NCBI GenBank assembly: GCA_943736015.1
Contig: OX031059.1
Coordinates: 60,027,159 to 60,091,158, forward strand
Reading direction: 5' to 3'
DNA from: Tridacna crocea
Lineage: Eukaryota; Mollusca; Bivalvia; Cardiida; Cardiidae
DNA length: 64,000 nucleotides
Below, piece after piece: positions 11,523-23,426 of this stretch; the stretch's first letter is position 1, and each line of letters opens with the position of its first letter. The notes under the pieces were generated by a model. That model was not told the origin of the DNA and searched no databases. It was given only the letters and a program-made list of their open reading frames with translations. The position numbers and the translations under genes are program-made.

Positions 11523-11751
11523 TTTAACCCGTTACCACACAATCACTAGGTTTAACGACTCTGAAGATAAAGCCCTTCGAAAACATTGTGGTAAAAGGAG
11601 AAAATGCTGGTAAGCAGCATTTTTCCTTTTCCCACAATGTTTTCTACTCTTCCCAAAAAGAATTTCAATTTTTGAGTCACTATAATTTTGTCGTCTGCAA
11701 ATGCTATGAATCTGGACTAGTCTAAAATTTTGTTGTGTGGTAATGAGTTAA
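11523..11751 (-). mobile_element. TTAA-hairpin MITE, family A, full length
   Basis: Reference description for all family A entries. In + orientation the element reads TTAACCCTTTACCA, a 90-bp arm containing ACGACAAAATTTTAG and TTTGCAGACGACAAAAT, a 67-bp palindrome (GAAAACATTGTGGGAAAAGG ... GCTGGTTACCAGC ... to GTTTTC), a 50-bp arm with TTCTCAGGGTCGTCAAAA, and a terminal GGTAATGGGTTAA. Total 229 bp counting both TTAA. Only about 13 bp are true TIR. TTAA sites with CCCTTT termini suggest mobilisation by a piggyBac-type transposase (inference). This copy has small mismatches in the stem. Confidence 0.9.
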
Positions 11752-11841
11752 GACTGGAAGACGAAATAAGAGATATGACAAAAACTCAGAGATGGCATAA
11801 AATTAAATACAGAAACAAGCTCAGTGCGAATACAAACACTT

Positions 11842-12008
11842 ATAACTCTTTACCATACAATAAAAGTTAAGACTTGTCCAAATTGAAAGCGCTTGCTGAC
11901 GAAAAAACAAAGGTAACTTAAAAATTGAAATTTGTTTCTAGCAGGACCGAAAACATTGCAGAAAAATGAGAAAATCCTGCTTATCAAGAACTTTTGGTAA
12001 AGGGATGA
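11842..12008 (+). mobile_element. TTAA-hairpin MITE, family A, degraded
   Basis: The left arm is recognisable (AAATTGAAAGCGCTTGC) but the palindrome has lost its second half and the 3' arm is missing. Oldest-looking type of copy, in the FUT8-like intron. Confidence 0.6.
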
Positions 12009-12278
12009 AACAAACTTTTATTCCTTGGTAAACAGCATGCATATTGATACTTCTACCATCAAATAATGATATAATGATAATTCTCATAACAACAATGTTG
12101 ATAATATAAGACGCGAAATTAATAGTCCGGAGTTGACTTTTACAAGTCACAGGCTATGGTGGTGTCAGCTAATACCCCATTTCTAGCTGTGGGATATTTG
12201 AACGCAAAAATCTCACTTTCACTGAGACAGGGTAATTCATAACATCTGATACAGTTTCAATCCTTAATACTATTTTTC

Positions 12279-12398
12279 TGCCGATGTAATGCAGAGAAAT
12301 GACCCTCGCCTAAAGATGACCCGATCATTCTTCTACGTAGAGAAATGACCCATGGGTCATTTTTTAGGGGAGGATCATTTCTCTGGATTACACCGGCA
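12279..12398. mobile_element. 120-bp foldback element
   Basis: TGCCGATGTAATGCAGAGAA at the left is mirrored by the complement of TTCTCTGGATTACACCGGCA at the right, giving arms of about 36 bp around a core with GACCCATGGGTC. No clear target duplication. Intronic in the FUT8-like gene. Confidence 0.75.
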
Positions 12399-13278
12399 CA
12401 TGTCTTGTTATAATTTATATCACAATACTCTACTATAATCTCATTTTTGTTTGGTACACAATGTTGATAACTTTAAATACCTAACATGTTAGATTAAAGA
12501 AAGTCAAACTTTTTCATACTTAAATGATATGCTCTATAAGGCATCAACTCTGGGCTATTACGACGTCAAGCCCCTTTCGAAAGTTTGCTATCAAAGATTC
12601 ACTCAGGTTTTTCTCATCGCTCGACGAAAGTCAATCCTTTTGGAGCCAAGGTCTTCAATCTCCTTTTCTCTGTTAAGCTGGCAAAAGTTGATTTAAAGCA
12701 ATGTTAGGTAACATTCACTAAACACTATTTGCGTCTCTACACCTACTTCACATATAAGAATGGTCTAATCATACCACTGTCACTTAATGCAGCCCAGAGC
12801 GTATCATTTAAATGTTGTAAAAAGTTTGATCTATTTTATTTATAACTGAAGTATGTAAAGCACTTACCATAGTGTATCAAACAAAACTAATTATTGTATA
12901 GTATTGTAACAAAACTTTTGAGAAGGTATGTGCTACTGGGAGGAAAATATAACAGGATGAACCTGTATCAGATATTCTGAATCACCCTGTATTCATAAAA
13001 TCACAAAGGATACCGATTAACTAGTCAAACAGTGAGCTGTGTTACAATTGAAAATATGTTGTCGCTCTATGGTATAACCTGAAGACAAGATCATTATACT
13101 CAGCCATGGGGAAACTGCAACTTTTACTTTCATTTATTTATTTTTTTCAAAAACATATTAATATTGTTTGATAACTTGGGTAAACGTTTTTTGTTTTCTT
13201 TTAACAACTCAAAGGATGTAGTGTAAAATAATCAAATTATCACGGGCTGCTCTATACATGTATATGTGTATGTTTCAG
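12399..13278. other. Intron remainder, FUT8-like gene
   Basis: AT-rich with no repeat I recognise. A minus-strand stretch at 12598-12676 is open and Lys/Glu-rich after a CCAG acceptor-like site, but it matches nothing known to me. The polypyrimidine and TTTCAG acceptor of the last exon lie at its end. Confidence 0.45.
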
Positions 13279-13428
13279 ATATGCAGATTGACTCACCAGC
13301 TGATGCAGTCACAAAGGGGGAACGACACACAGAGTCTTATCTCTTTGGATGTAAAGTGGTATTTTATAGGAAGTAAAAAATTCAAGAAAAATACCAAAGT
13401 GCGGGCCAAAAATCCAGCCTTTCTATAA
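13279..13428 (+). CDS. Alpha-1,6-fucosyltransferase (FUT8)-like, last exon
   Basis: The acceptor TGTTTCAG is followed by 49 codons starting ICRLTHQLMQSQ and a TAA at 13426. Joined in phase 0 to 10913-11066 it gives CTFSSN-ICRLTHQLMQ, matching FUT8 CTFSSQVCRVAYEIMQ, and then SLDVKWYF against SLDDIYYF. Vertebrate FUT8 continues for roughly another 90 residues including an SH3 domain; here the frame stops about 29 residues after the SLD motif with a basic tail (KKFKKNTKVRAK). The stop lies about 8-15 bp from the left end of a large repeat (13436). Either this is a natural short paralogue or a truncated gene copy. Confidence 0.8.
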   Translation: MCRLTHQLMQSQRGNDTQSLISLDVKWYFIGSKKFKKNTKVRAKNPAFL

Positions 13429-13442
13429 TTAACCGTACTAAA

Positions 13443-15540
13443 GCCCCGGTCACATATTCACGGAAGACAACCACGGAAGAGCTACGATCTAATCGCTCAC
13501 GGATGACTACGGAAATGACAAATTCCGTTGTCCGCTACGGTTCCAATACGGATACACAACGGTGTGAGTACGGAGTTCGACTGATCTACAGCCAAACTGT
13601 AGGTCAGAGTTCCAGGAGTGATACAGACTGTTACGGTTGGACACGGTTTAATACGGAGCGACACGAATCAGGACGATTGTAGTACGGATACACTACGATT
13701 TGCTACGGTACAGGTACGGATTAGTACGAATAAGAATGATCCTATACGTAGTAGTACGAATCGTCACGAATCGATACAGACCTACCACGATTTAGCATTC
13801 CGTCCAAATGCTCTAGCCTGCTCACTCTCAAAATGCAACAAGTTCGGCCATGAGAACCTCATACTGGCCATTGACGGGTCTTCTTAAAAGCCAATCTCTA
13901 ATCCACATATTCTCTGTCTTTTATCACCTTATTGTTATAATCAATAACCCATCACAAGTTGACAAAATTTGGCCTCCACGAAATTGAAAGCATCTGCAGA
14001 CAACAACTGTAAATTTGGTAAAAATGAGCTTCCGTTCTATAATAGCACTGTGGGAAATGGAGAAATTGCCCATTTTGAGCATTCTTCTTTTTCGATTTCC
14101 TAGAATCAGAACGTTTTCTTGACTTGTCTGTTGCAGACCCATAAAAAGACGGGATTGAATGGCAAAGGGTTCAATGAAAATATTGATCAATAACGTTTCT
14201 CTCATGTTCATAAAATCTGCTGTTTATTTCACAATTAGACGGATTATCGTGAATGTTTATGTTTGAAAAGTAAAGTGCTTGTCTTTATAGTTAGTATCAC
14301 CCATTTCGAAAGGGCCAGCCTGGCACCGGGCAGGCAACCGTAACCATACATTTAACTAGCTGGCGGTTCACCAACCTGCCATATCAGAACAAGTTCCTGG
14401 CAGGGCTCGAACCTTTGACCTCCCGTTTTGTTGGCGGTTGCCGGGACCCCCAGAAACGGTGACAGTTTTATACTCGTACTATTTGGTCGTTTTACTTGCA
14501 TGTTTCGCATCGTTGTTTGGATACAATGTCACATTATAATATTGATGTTTATTCATTTTCGTACAATGTTTTGTAAAATATGTAACCTTAACCCTTTCCC
14601 AAACAATCCCTGGTTTTTACAGGTCTGAAATAGTAGCCTTTTGAAAACATTGTGGGAAAAGGAGAAAATGCTGGTAACCAGCATTTTCTCCTTTTCCCAC
14701 AATGTTTTCTACCCTATCACAGACAGAAATCATCTTTTCAGCAACTGTTAATTTGTCATCTGCAAATGCTTTCAATTTGGTCTAGTCCAAAAATTTGTCG
14801 TTTGGGAAAGGGTTAAATTAAAGGTATTATTAGTAGTACGATAAAAATATAATTATTACATCTACAATGTATGTATGTCATCAAGCTGCTGGACCAATGC
14901 CTTGACATTTTGTGCCATATCAATATCCAGTTGCAGCCAACTTATTGCAAACACCATATTTTGTTGAGGGTTCATGATTGTAAACTCAACAACAAAGCGC
15001 AGTTGCGTTGTATTCTACAAAGACAGAGTAAAAAATACCCTTGTTGAAGTACATGATTCTGAATTTATCTTACCAAACGATAGTGGTCCTTACAATTCCG
15101 TTCTGTGTCGTGTTGCAACGTAGTAAACCGTAAAAGACCGTGCGAATCCCTGCCTCTCCGTAGTTCAACGTAATAAGGTCGTGACTTTCCGTGACAAATC
15201 CGTATAGTGTAACCGTGCTAACACGTAGTTCTCCGTATCAAATATTGAAAAAAATTTGGGCCTACGGATAAGTACGGACTGTTACGGTTTTAATACGGAC
15301 CAGAACGTATCAGTACGGTCTAATACGGACTAGTATAAGGATACGCTACGGTCGTTTGATCCGTAGCGAATTTTTGTGCATGTTCAAAAATTGTCAAGGC
15401 CCGCTTCGGATATACAAGGACTACTACGAATGACTACGGTTACAATACGGAGAGCTACAGACTAGTACGAGTTGTCACGGACAATGCCGGAACGAATCCG
15501 TAGCTCTTCCGTGGCGGCCTTCCGTGATACTCCAGTCATA
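13443..15540 (-). repeat. TACGGA element, unit A (inverted)
   Basis: Reverse-complement copy of units B and C. It carries a full family A MITE at 14588-14816, which the other units lack, so that insertion is younger than the triplication or hit one unit only. The A/B junction is a palindrome around 15517-15556, with arms GGCGGCCTTCCGTGA and TCACGGAAGGCCGCC. Confidence 0.85.
14588..14816 (-). mobile_element. TTAA-hairpin MITE, full length, CCCTTTCCCAAA variant
   Basis: Inserted in unit A of the composite. The stem is perfect over the full 67 bp. TIRs read TTAACCCTTTCCCAAAC at one end and GTTTGGGAAAGGGTTAA at the other, a variant shared with the copy at 58059. Confidence 0.95.
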
Positions 15541-17360
15541 CATTCACGGAAGGCCGCCACGGAAGAGCTACGGATTCGTTCCGGCATCGTCCGTAACAAC
15601 TCGTACTAGTCAGTAGCTCTCCGTATCGTAACCGTAGCCATTCGTAGTAGTCCTTGTATATCCGTCGCGGTCCTTGACAATTTTGAACATGCACAAAAAT
15701 TCGCTACGGATCAAACGACCGTAGCGTATCCTTACTAGTTCGTATTAGACCGTACTGATACGTTCTGGTCCGTGTTAAAACCGTAACAGTCTGTACTTAT
15801 CCGTAGGCCCAAATTGTTCTCGGGATTTGACACGGAGACTATACGTATTAGCACGGTTTCACTACGTTTTAGTTACGGTTATGATATGGATTTGTCACGG
15901 GAAGTCACGATCTTAATACGTTGTACTACGGAGAGGCAGGGATTCGCATTGTCTCTTACGGTTTACTACGTTGAAACACGACACAGTACGGAATTGTAAG
16001 GACCACTATTGTTTGGTAGGATAAATTCAGAATCATGTAAGTTCAACAATGGGTATTTTTACTCAGTCTTTGTAGAATACAACGCAATCTGCTTTGTTGA
16101 TGAGTTCACAATCATGAACCGTCAACAAATGATGTTTGTAATAAATTGGCTGCAATTGGATATTGGTATGGCACAAAATGTCAAGGCACTGGTCCAGCAG
16201 CTTGATGACATACATAGATGAAATAATTATATTTTTATCGTACTACTAATAATACCTTTAATTTAAGGTTACATATTTTACAAAACATTGTACGAAAATG
16301 AATAAACATCAATATTATAATGTGACATTCTATCCTAACAACGATGCTAAACATGCAAGTAAAACGATCAAATAGTACGAGTACATAAAACTGTCACCGT
16401 TTCTGGTGGTTCAGGCAACCGGCAACGAAACGGGAGGTCAAAGGTTCGAGCCACACCAAGACCTTGTTCTGATATGGCTAGTTGGTGAACCGCCAGCTAG
16501 TTAAATGTATGGTTACTGGTTGCCTGCCTGGTGCCAGGCTGGCCCTTTCGAAATTTGTGATACTAACTATAATAGACAAGCACTTTACTTTTAAAACATA
16601 AACATTCACGATAATCAGTGTAATTGTGAAATAAACAGCAGATTTTATGAACATAAGAGAAACGTTATTGATCAATATTTTCATTGAACCCTTTGCCATT
16701 CAATCCCTTATTTTTATGGGTCTGTAACATTCTGATTTTAGGAAATCTAAAAAAAAATGCTCAAAATGGGCAATTTCTCCATTTCCCACAATGCTTTCTA
16801 CTTTATTGTAGAACTGAAGCTCGTTTGTACCAATTTTACAGCTGTTGTCTGCAGATGATTTCAATTTCGTGGAGGCCAAATTTTGTCAACTTGTGATGGC
16901 TTATTGATTATAATAATCAGGTAATAAAAGACAGAGAATATGTGGACTAGAGATTGGGTTTTACGAAGACCCCTCCATGGCCAGTATGAGGCTAGGCTAG
17001 AGGATTTGGACGGAATGCTAAATCGTGGTAGGTCCGTATCGATCCGTGGCGATTCGTACCGCTACGTATTGGATCGTTCTTATTCGTACTAATCCGTACT
17101 TGTACCGTAGCAAATCGTAGTGTATCCGTACTACAATCGTCCTGATTCGTGTCGCTCCGTATTAAACCGTGTCCAACCGTAACAGTTCGTATCTCTCCTG
17201 GAACTCTGACCTACATTTTGGCTGTAGATCCGTCGAACTCCGTACTCATACCGTTGTGTATCCGTATTGGAACCGTAGTAGACCACGGAATTTGACATTT
17301 CCATAGTCATCCGTGAGCTATTAGACCGTAGCTCTTCCGTGGCGGTCTTCCGTGATACCC
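15541..17360 (+). repeat. TACGGA element, unit B
   Basis: Left flank rich in CCGTA, then a switch to TACGG near 15800, a non-repetitive core (16000-16980), then CCGTA again. The core contains a short open frame (16009-16221) ending MAQNVKALVQQLDDIHR, and near 16436-16460 a tRNA B-box-like GGTTCGAGCC. The B/C junction reads CCGTGATACCCCGGTCACAT, so the two units abut with only a few bases between. Confidence 0.8.
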
Positions 17361-19250
17361 CGGTCACATATTCACGGAAGGCCGCCACGGAAGAGCTACG
17401 GATTCGTTCCGGCATTGTCCGTGGCAACTCGTACTAGTCTGTAGCTCTCCGTATTGTAACCGTAGGCATTCGTAGTAGTCCTTGTATATCCGTAGCGGTC
17501 CTTGACAATTTTTGAACATGCACAAAAATTCGCTACGGATCAAACGACCGTAGCGTATCCTTACTAGTCCGTATTAGACCGTACTGATACGTTCTGGTCC
17601 GTATTAAAACCGTATCAGTCCGTACTTGTCCGTAGGCCCAAACTTTTTTCAGGATTTGATACGGAGAACTACGTATTAGCACGGTTACGCTACGTTTTAG
17701 TTACGTTATGATACGGATTTGTCACGGAAAGTCACGACCTTAATACGTTGTACTACGGAGAGGCAGGGATTCGCACGGCCTTTTACGGTTTACTACGTTG
17801 CAACACGATACAGTACGGAATTGTAAGGACCACTATTGTTTGGTAGGATAAATTCAAAATCATGTACTTCAACAAGGGTATTTTTACTCTGTCTTTGTAG
17901 AATACAACGCAATTGCGCTTTGTTGTTGAGTTCACAATCATGGACCGTCAACAATGACGTTTGCGATAAATTAGCGATAACTGGATATTGGTATGGCACA
18001 AAATGTCAAGGCACTGGTCCAGCAGCTTGATGACATACATAGATGTAATAATTATATTTTTATCGTACTACTAATAATACCTTTAATTTAGGGTTATATA
18101 TTTTACAAAATATTGTACGAAAATGAATAAACATCAGTATTATAATGTGACATTTTATCCAAACAATGATGCTAAACATGCAAGTAAAACGATCAAATAG
18201 TACGAGTACATAAAACTGTCACCGTTTCTGGTGGTTCTGACAACAGCCAACTAAACAAGAGATCATAGGTTCGAGCCCCACCAGGAGCTTATTCTGATAT
18301 GGCTGGATGGTGAACCGCCAGCTGGTTAAATGTATGGTTACTGGGTGCCTGCCTGGTGCCAGGCTGGTCCTTTCGAAATGGGTGATACTAACTAAAATAG
18401 ACAAGCACTTTACTTTTAAAACATAAACATTCACGATAATCAGTGTAATTGTGAAATAAACAGTAGATTTTATGAACATAAGAGAAACGTTATTGATCAC
18501 TATTTTCATTGAACCCTTTGCCATTAAATCCCTTCTTTTTATGGGTCTGCAAAAGACAAGTCAAGAAAACATTCTGATTCTAGGAAATCGAAAAAGATGC
18601 TCAAAGTGGGCAATTTCTCCATTTCCCACAATGCTTTCTACCTTATTGTGGAACTGAAGCTCATTTGTACCAAATTTACAGTTGTTGTCTGCAGATACTT
18701 TCAATTTCGTGAAGGCCAAATTTTGTCAACTTGTGATGGGTTATTGATTATAATAATCACGTAATAAAAGACAGAGAATATGTGGACTAGAGATTGGCTT
18801 TTACGAAGACCCGTCCATCCATGGCCAGTAAGAGGCTCTCATGGCCGAACTTGTTGCATTTTGAAAGTGAGCAGGCTAGAGCATTTGGACGGAATGCTAA
18901 ATCGTGGTAGGTCCGTATCGATCCGTGACGATTCGTACTACTACGTATCGGATCGTTCTTATTCGTACTAATCCGTATCTGTACCGTAGCAAATCGTAGT
19001 GTATCCGTACTAAAATCGTCCTGATTCGTGTCGCTCCGTATTAAACCGTGTCCAACCGTAACAGTCCGTATCACTCCTGGAACTCTGACCTACATTTTGG
19101 CTGTAGATCCGTCGAACTCCGTACTCACACCGTTGTGTATCCGTATTGGAACCGTAGCGGACTACGGAATTTGTCATTTCCGCAGTCATCCGTGAGCGAT
19201 TAGATCGTAGCTCTTCCGTGGCGGTCTTCCGTGAATATGTGACCGGGGCT
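17361..19250 (+). repeat. TACGGA element, unit C
   Basis: Direct copy of unit B; the core is frame-disrupted relative to B in the 17836-18030 region. The right end is the outer terminus of the composite and the source of the three tandem 18-mers. Confidence 0.85.
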
Positions 19251-19287
19251 TGAATATGTGACTGGGGCTTGAATGTGTGACCGGGGT

Positions 19288-20511
19288 ATTAGGCTTTATT
19301 TACGCGGATATTAGCAAATCTATTAAGTACAGTCATTCTGACCAGAACATATAACACATCATACATATACACTCAAATGATTCTTAAGGTCTTTGTTAAT
19401 ACAAAACAACTCTATGCCATTCAGTCGATACACCAGTGATAAACTCTACTTGTTTAAATTCAAATTATTTACCAATTTTTTAACTCGGAAACAGAAATGG
19501 AACATTTTTATGGTAGAACTTGCGCAAAAACTTCATTTACATTATGGTAGGTATACAACCATAATATAAAACAAATATTGTTAAACACTGCGTGCAAAAA
19601 ACATTCAAACAGACAAACACAGACAAACAAACTACCTAAGACCATGAAACTCAAGGGGTGCATTATTTGAATGACTTAAAAAAGAAATTGCCCCTTTCCA
19701 AAAAACTAAACAATACTGATTATGTTTGGAGTGGTGACCTTCTAAATACATCAATGAATCGCATAAAAGAGATAATACATACAAATATACAGAGTTTATT
19801 TCATCAGCTTGTGGTTAATATCGGGAAATATTTGCGGAAAAAGGGAAAGGTATGCGAAAATATCTCGTGCCTTAATATAATAATAAAGATATATGGATAC
19901 CTTAAGTAGACTTCAACAATTTAAAACCTTCAGGACAGATCAAGAAACTTCAAACTATCTATCCTAATTCTTAAATTCAAATATTGAACCAATTGCTTTG
20001 CAACTTTGCTTTTGCAACTTTCTAGGTTTTTACTATTCTACAAACAAAAGGGATGTCTTTTTGAGAACAGGGAAAGGTCGCTGGATACCAGTGGCTAGTG
20101 TCTTCAAGCCAAAACAGGCTTAAAAGAGAAGCTCAAATTTCTTTTTTTTTTGTAATAAAAAGAATAAGTTCCTTCTAAATTTTAAATGCACAATTCAATG
20201 ATCGAAGTGTTAAAGAACTGTCCGTGGGTTTTGCTGGTTATACGCCTAAAGGGTCGTATTTGTGTTATTGACCTGGTCGTCTTTCCATCTGTCCAACTGT
20301 CTGTCTGTCCGTCTGTTAGCAATTTCTTGTGCGCGCAATTCCTCCTGCAGTTTTTATGGGAATAAGTTCAAACTTACTTAAATGACTCTCTATGATGTGA
20401 TGTGCATGTGACTTTTAAATTTTGGATATCTGCAGACGCTCTATACTTTAAGCCATTTCACTGACAAGCCTCTTCAGGCATATATATGCTCATCTTTGAG
20501 AAGCTATTAAA
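19288..20511. other. Non-coding stretch with repeat fragments
   Basis: No gene seen. Contains one arm (19811-19880) of the 126-bp hairpin element found whole at 58699, and near 20270-20330 a CTGTCTGTCTGTCCGTCTG microsatellite of the sort found near the 3' end of tandem-core elements, in minus orientation. Confidence 0.5.
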
Positions 20512-22834
20512 TAGCTCACCTAAGCACAAAGTGCTCAAGGTGAACGTTTGTTATCGCCTAGTTTCCGTCATCCACAGTTTCTTTAAACATCTTCTCCTCC
20601 TAAACAAATGGGCCGATCTTGATGAAACTTGGCAGGAATGTTCCTTAGGTTAAGCTCTACCAGTTTTTCAAGAGATAGAATTCTACCTACAACTCTGGTT
20701 GCCATGGCAACAAAAATAAAAAAAAATAGAAAAAAAATCTTTGAAAACCTTCTTCTCTGAAACCGGAAGGCGTAGAGCTTTGATATTTGGTATATATTAG
20801 CATCTCCTGGTAGACCTATATCAACTCATTACCAAACGACAAAATTCTAGGTTTGTCCAAATCGAAAGTATTTGCAAATGACAAGATAAAAGCGACTGAA
20901 AATTTGAAATTTGTTTTGTGAAGGGTAGAAAACATTGTGGGAAAAGGAGAAAATGCTGGTTACCAGCATTTTCTCCTTTTCCCACAATGTTTTCAAAAGG
21001 TTTCTTTCTCAGGGTCGTCAAAAGTAGGGATTGTGTGGTAATGAGTTAAGATGCCCCTATGGTTATGTGGTCGAAAATGGCCCCGGCCCGGGGGTCACAA
21101 GTTCGAACATACAGCTGTAGGAACAAGGAAGGAAAACTTAAAATTATTCTTTTCTGAAACTGAAAGGTGTTGAGCTTTGATATTTGGTATGGAGCATGTC
21201 CTAGTGGACCTCTACCAAGTTTGTTCATATGATGACCCTGCCTTGATATTTGGTATGTAGCATCTCCTGGTGGACCTCTACCAAGTTTATGTTCAGATGA
21301 TCCTGCTGGGGTCAAAATTGGTCCAGGGGTCACAAGTTCAAACATAGGAAGAAAGAAGGAAAATTTAAAATTCTTTTCTGGCTCTGAAAGCCGTAGAGGG
21401 TAAAATTTGGTATGTAGTGAACTTATTCTAAGTTTGTCAGGCCACCTGAGCACAACTTGTTCAGTTGAGTTCAAAATTGGGTTACCTGGGGTCATAAACA
21501 AGGTCACCAGCTTGTATTAAAGAAATATCTTTTGGGTACTCTAGAGGCCACATTTTTAGCTCCAATGACCTACATCTTAATCAGAATGTTTGTCCTGATG
21601 AAATATCGGATGAGTTTGGATTTGGGTCACCTAGGATCATACACTATGTCACTAGGTCAAATTAGACAAATACCTTATGGGCCATTTAGATGCCGCATTT
21701 TTTGCTCAATTTGAAAATTGAGAAATATGTGTCTGATGATGACATTTCACATGAGATAAAACTTTAGTCACCAGGGGTGATAATCTAGGTCACTAGGTCA
21801 AATTAGAGAAATACCTTTAGGGCCATTTAGATGCCGCATTTTTTGCCTAATTTGAAAATTGAGAAATATGTGTCTGATGATGAAATTTAATACGAGTTAA
21901 AACTTTAGTCACCAGGGGTCATAATCTAGGTCACTATGTCAAATTAATCAAATACATTTAGGGCACTCTAGAGGCCGCAACAATATTATTGCTCAATTGG
22001 CTTGAAAATTGGTCAGAATGTCTTGATAAAATATTGGAGGAGTTTGAAATTGGGTCACCTGGGGTCATAAACTAGGTCACTAAGCCAATGTAAAAAATTA
22101 CCTTAGGGGCATTCTAGATGCTACATTTATTGCTCAAATAACCTGAAATTTCGGCAGAATGTTGGTCTTTATGAAATCTGGAATGAGTTTTGATTTTGGT
22201 CACCTGGGATCATAAAGTAGGCCACTAGCTCAAATCAAATACCTTGTGGGCACTTTAGAGGCCACATTTTTAGCCCAACTGACTTGAAAATTGGTCAGAA
22301 AGTTTGTCCTGATAAAATTGCTTCAGAAGTTTCTCTTCATAAAGTCTAAAATGAGTTTAAAATTGAGTCACCTGGGGTCATGATCTAGGCTACTAGATCA
22401 AATTAAAATCCTTAGGATAATTTAGAGGCCATATTTCTTGCTTAATTGATTTGAAAATTTGTCAGAATGTTTGTCTTGATCAGATATCGGATGTGTATGA
22501 AATTGGATCACTTGAGGTCATAAACTAGGTCACTTGCTCAAATTAAAGACCTCGTGGGCACTGTAAAGGCCACATTTGTTGCTCAAATGACTTGAAAACT
22601 GTTCAGAATGTTTGTCTTGATAATTTTTTGATGCGTTCTAAATTGGGTCACGTATGCTGATAAAGTATGTCACTAGGTCTACTTACCGCAATTCCTTGTG
22701 GACGCTTTAGAGGTCAGAATTTAAGCTCAATTGACCTGACAATTGGTCAGAAAATAAATAATGCACGTAGAGGGAATTGCCCGAGTTGCCTAATGACTCA
22801 GGTGAGCGACCCAAGGCCATGATGACCCTCCTGT
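20512..22834 (-). mobile_element. Tandem-core element, type 1, copy 1
   Basis: Minus-strand element. The 3' terminus is at the left (AGCTCACCTAAGCACAAAGT, hairpin GAGCAC/GTGCTC form); the 5' terminus GGCCATG ... CAGGTGAGCGAC is at the right. The core has two repeat blocks: about 20560-21480 with units containing CAAACTTGTGACCCC-like text, and 21480-22760 with about eight units containing GGGTCACCTGGGGTCATAA. A family A MITE (20821-21049) sits inside. Sub-terminal inverted ends, tandem core and terminal hairpin fit non-autonomous Helentron-like (HINE/pearl) elements; that assignment is an inference. Confidence 0.75.
20821..21049 (+). mobile_element. TTAA-hairpin MITE, family A, full length
   Basis: Nested inside the type 1 tandem-core element. 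The palindrome is perfect. The left TTAA has mutated to TCAA; the right one is intact. Confidence 0.95.
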
Positions 22835-23426
22835 TTAAATAGCGGTTTCCACTTAATTAAGGGTTATTTTTGCACCTTTATATCTTTTTGGCTCACTTGA
22901 GCACAAAGTGATCAAGGGATGCTTTTAGGATCATAGTGTGTCCGTCGTGCGTCGTACATCGTCAACAATTCATCAAATATCTTCTCCTCAAAAATCGCTT
23001 GGCTAATATGGACCAAACTTGGCTGGAATGTTCCTTGGAAGCTTCTCTTTAAAACTTGTTCTCAGAATTTGATTCTATCAAAAAACTCTGGTTGCCATGG
23101 CCACCAAATAGAATTTTCCAAGAAATTCTTAAAACTTCTCTGAAACCACTGGTCAGATTTTAAAATTTCACAGAAATGTGCCTTGGGTGATCTTTTTCGA
23201 AATTTGTTCACAAAATCTTAATCCTTCTGAAAACTAAAAACAAAATGACTTTAGTGGAGGAAGGGGGCTCTTTGCGTCTGATGATGAAATTTAACATGAG
23301 TTAAAAGCGGTATCAACGATTCTTTAAACAACTTCTAAAGTGCTAGGCAGATTTGGACCAAACTTGGCTGTAATGTTCCTCGGGAGGTCCTCTTTAAAAA
23401 TTTGTTCACAGAATTTGTTTCCACTG

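Larger units (their letters stand above)
13436..19287. mobile_element. Composite of three 1.85-kb TACGGA-rich elements
   Basis: The block starts AAAGCCCCGGTCACATATTC and ends with three tandem 18-bp copies of GAATATGTGACCGGGGCTT-like sequence (about 19231-19287). It consists of unit A (13443-15540) in reverse, then B (15541-17360) and C (17361-19250) in forward orientation. Each unit begins and ends with TCACGGAAG(G/A)CCGCCACGG-type inverted termini, and both flanks for about 400 bp are made of degenerate decamers around CCGTAnnn/TACGGAnnn. Without the MITE inserted in A, the units are 1.82-1.89 kb. No transposase is visible, so they are non-autonomous; I do not assign a superfamily. Confidence 0.85.

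Noticed and set aside
12598-12676. Minus-strand Lys/Glu-rich exon-like frame in the FUT8-like intron
   Set aside because: Short, no recognised family, and the opposite strand is equally open.
21046-21507. 153-codon minus-strand ORF, among the longest outside the LINE
   Set aside because: It lies in the repeated core of a type 1 tandem-core element and repeats its own text; no known domain.
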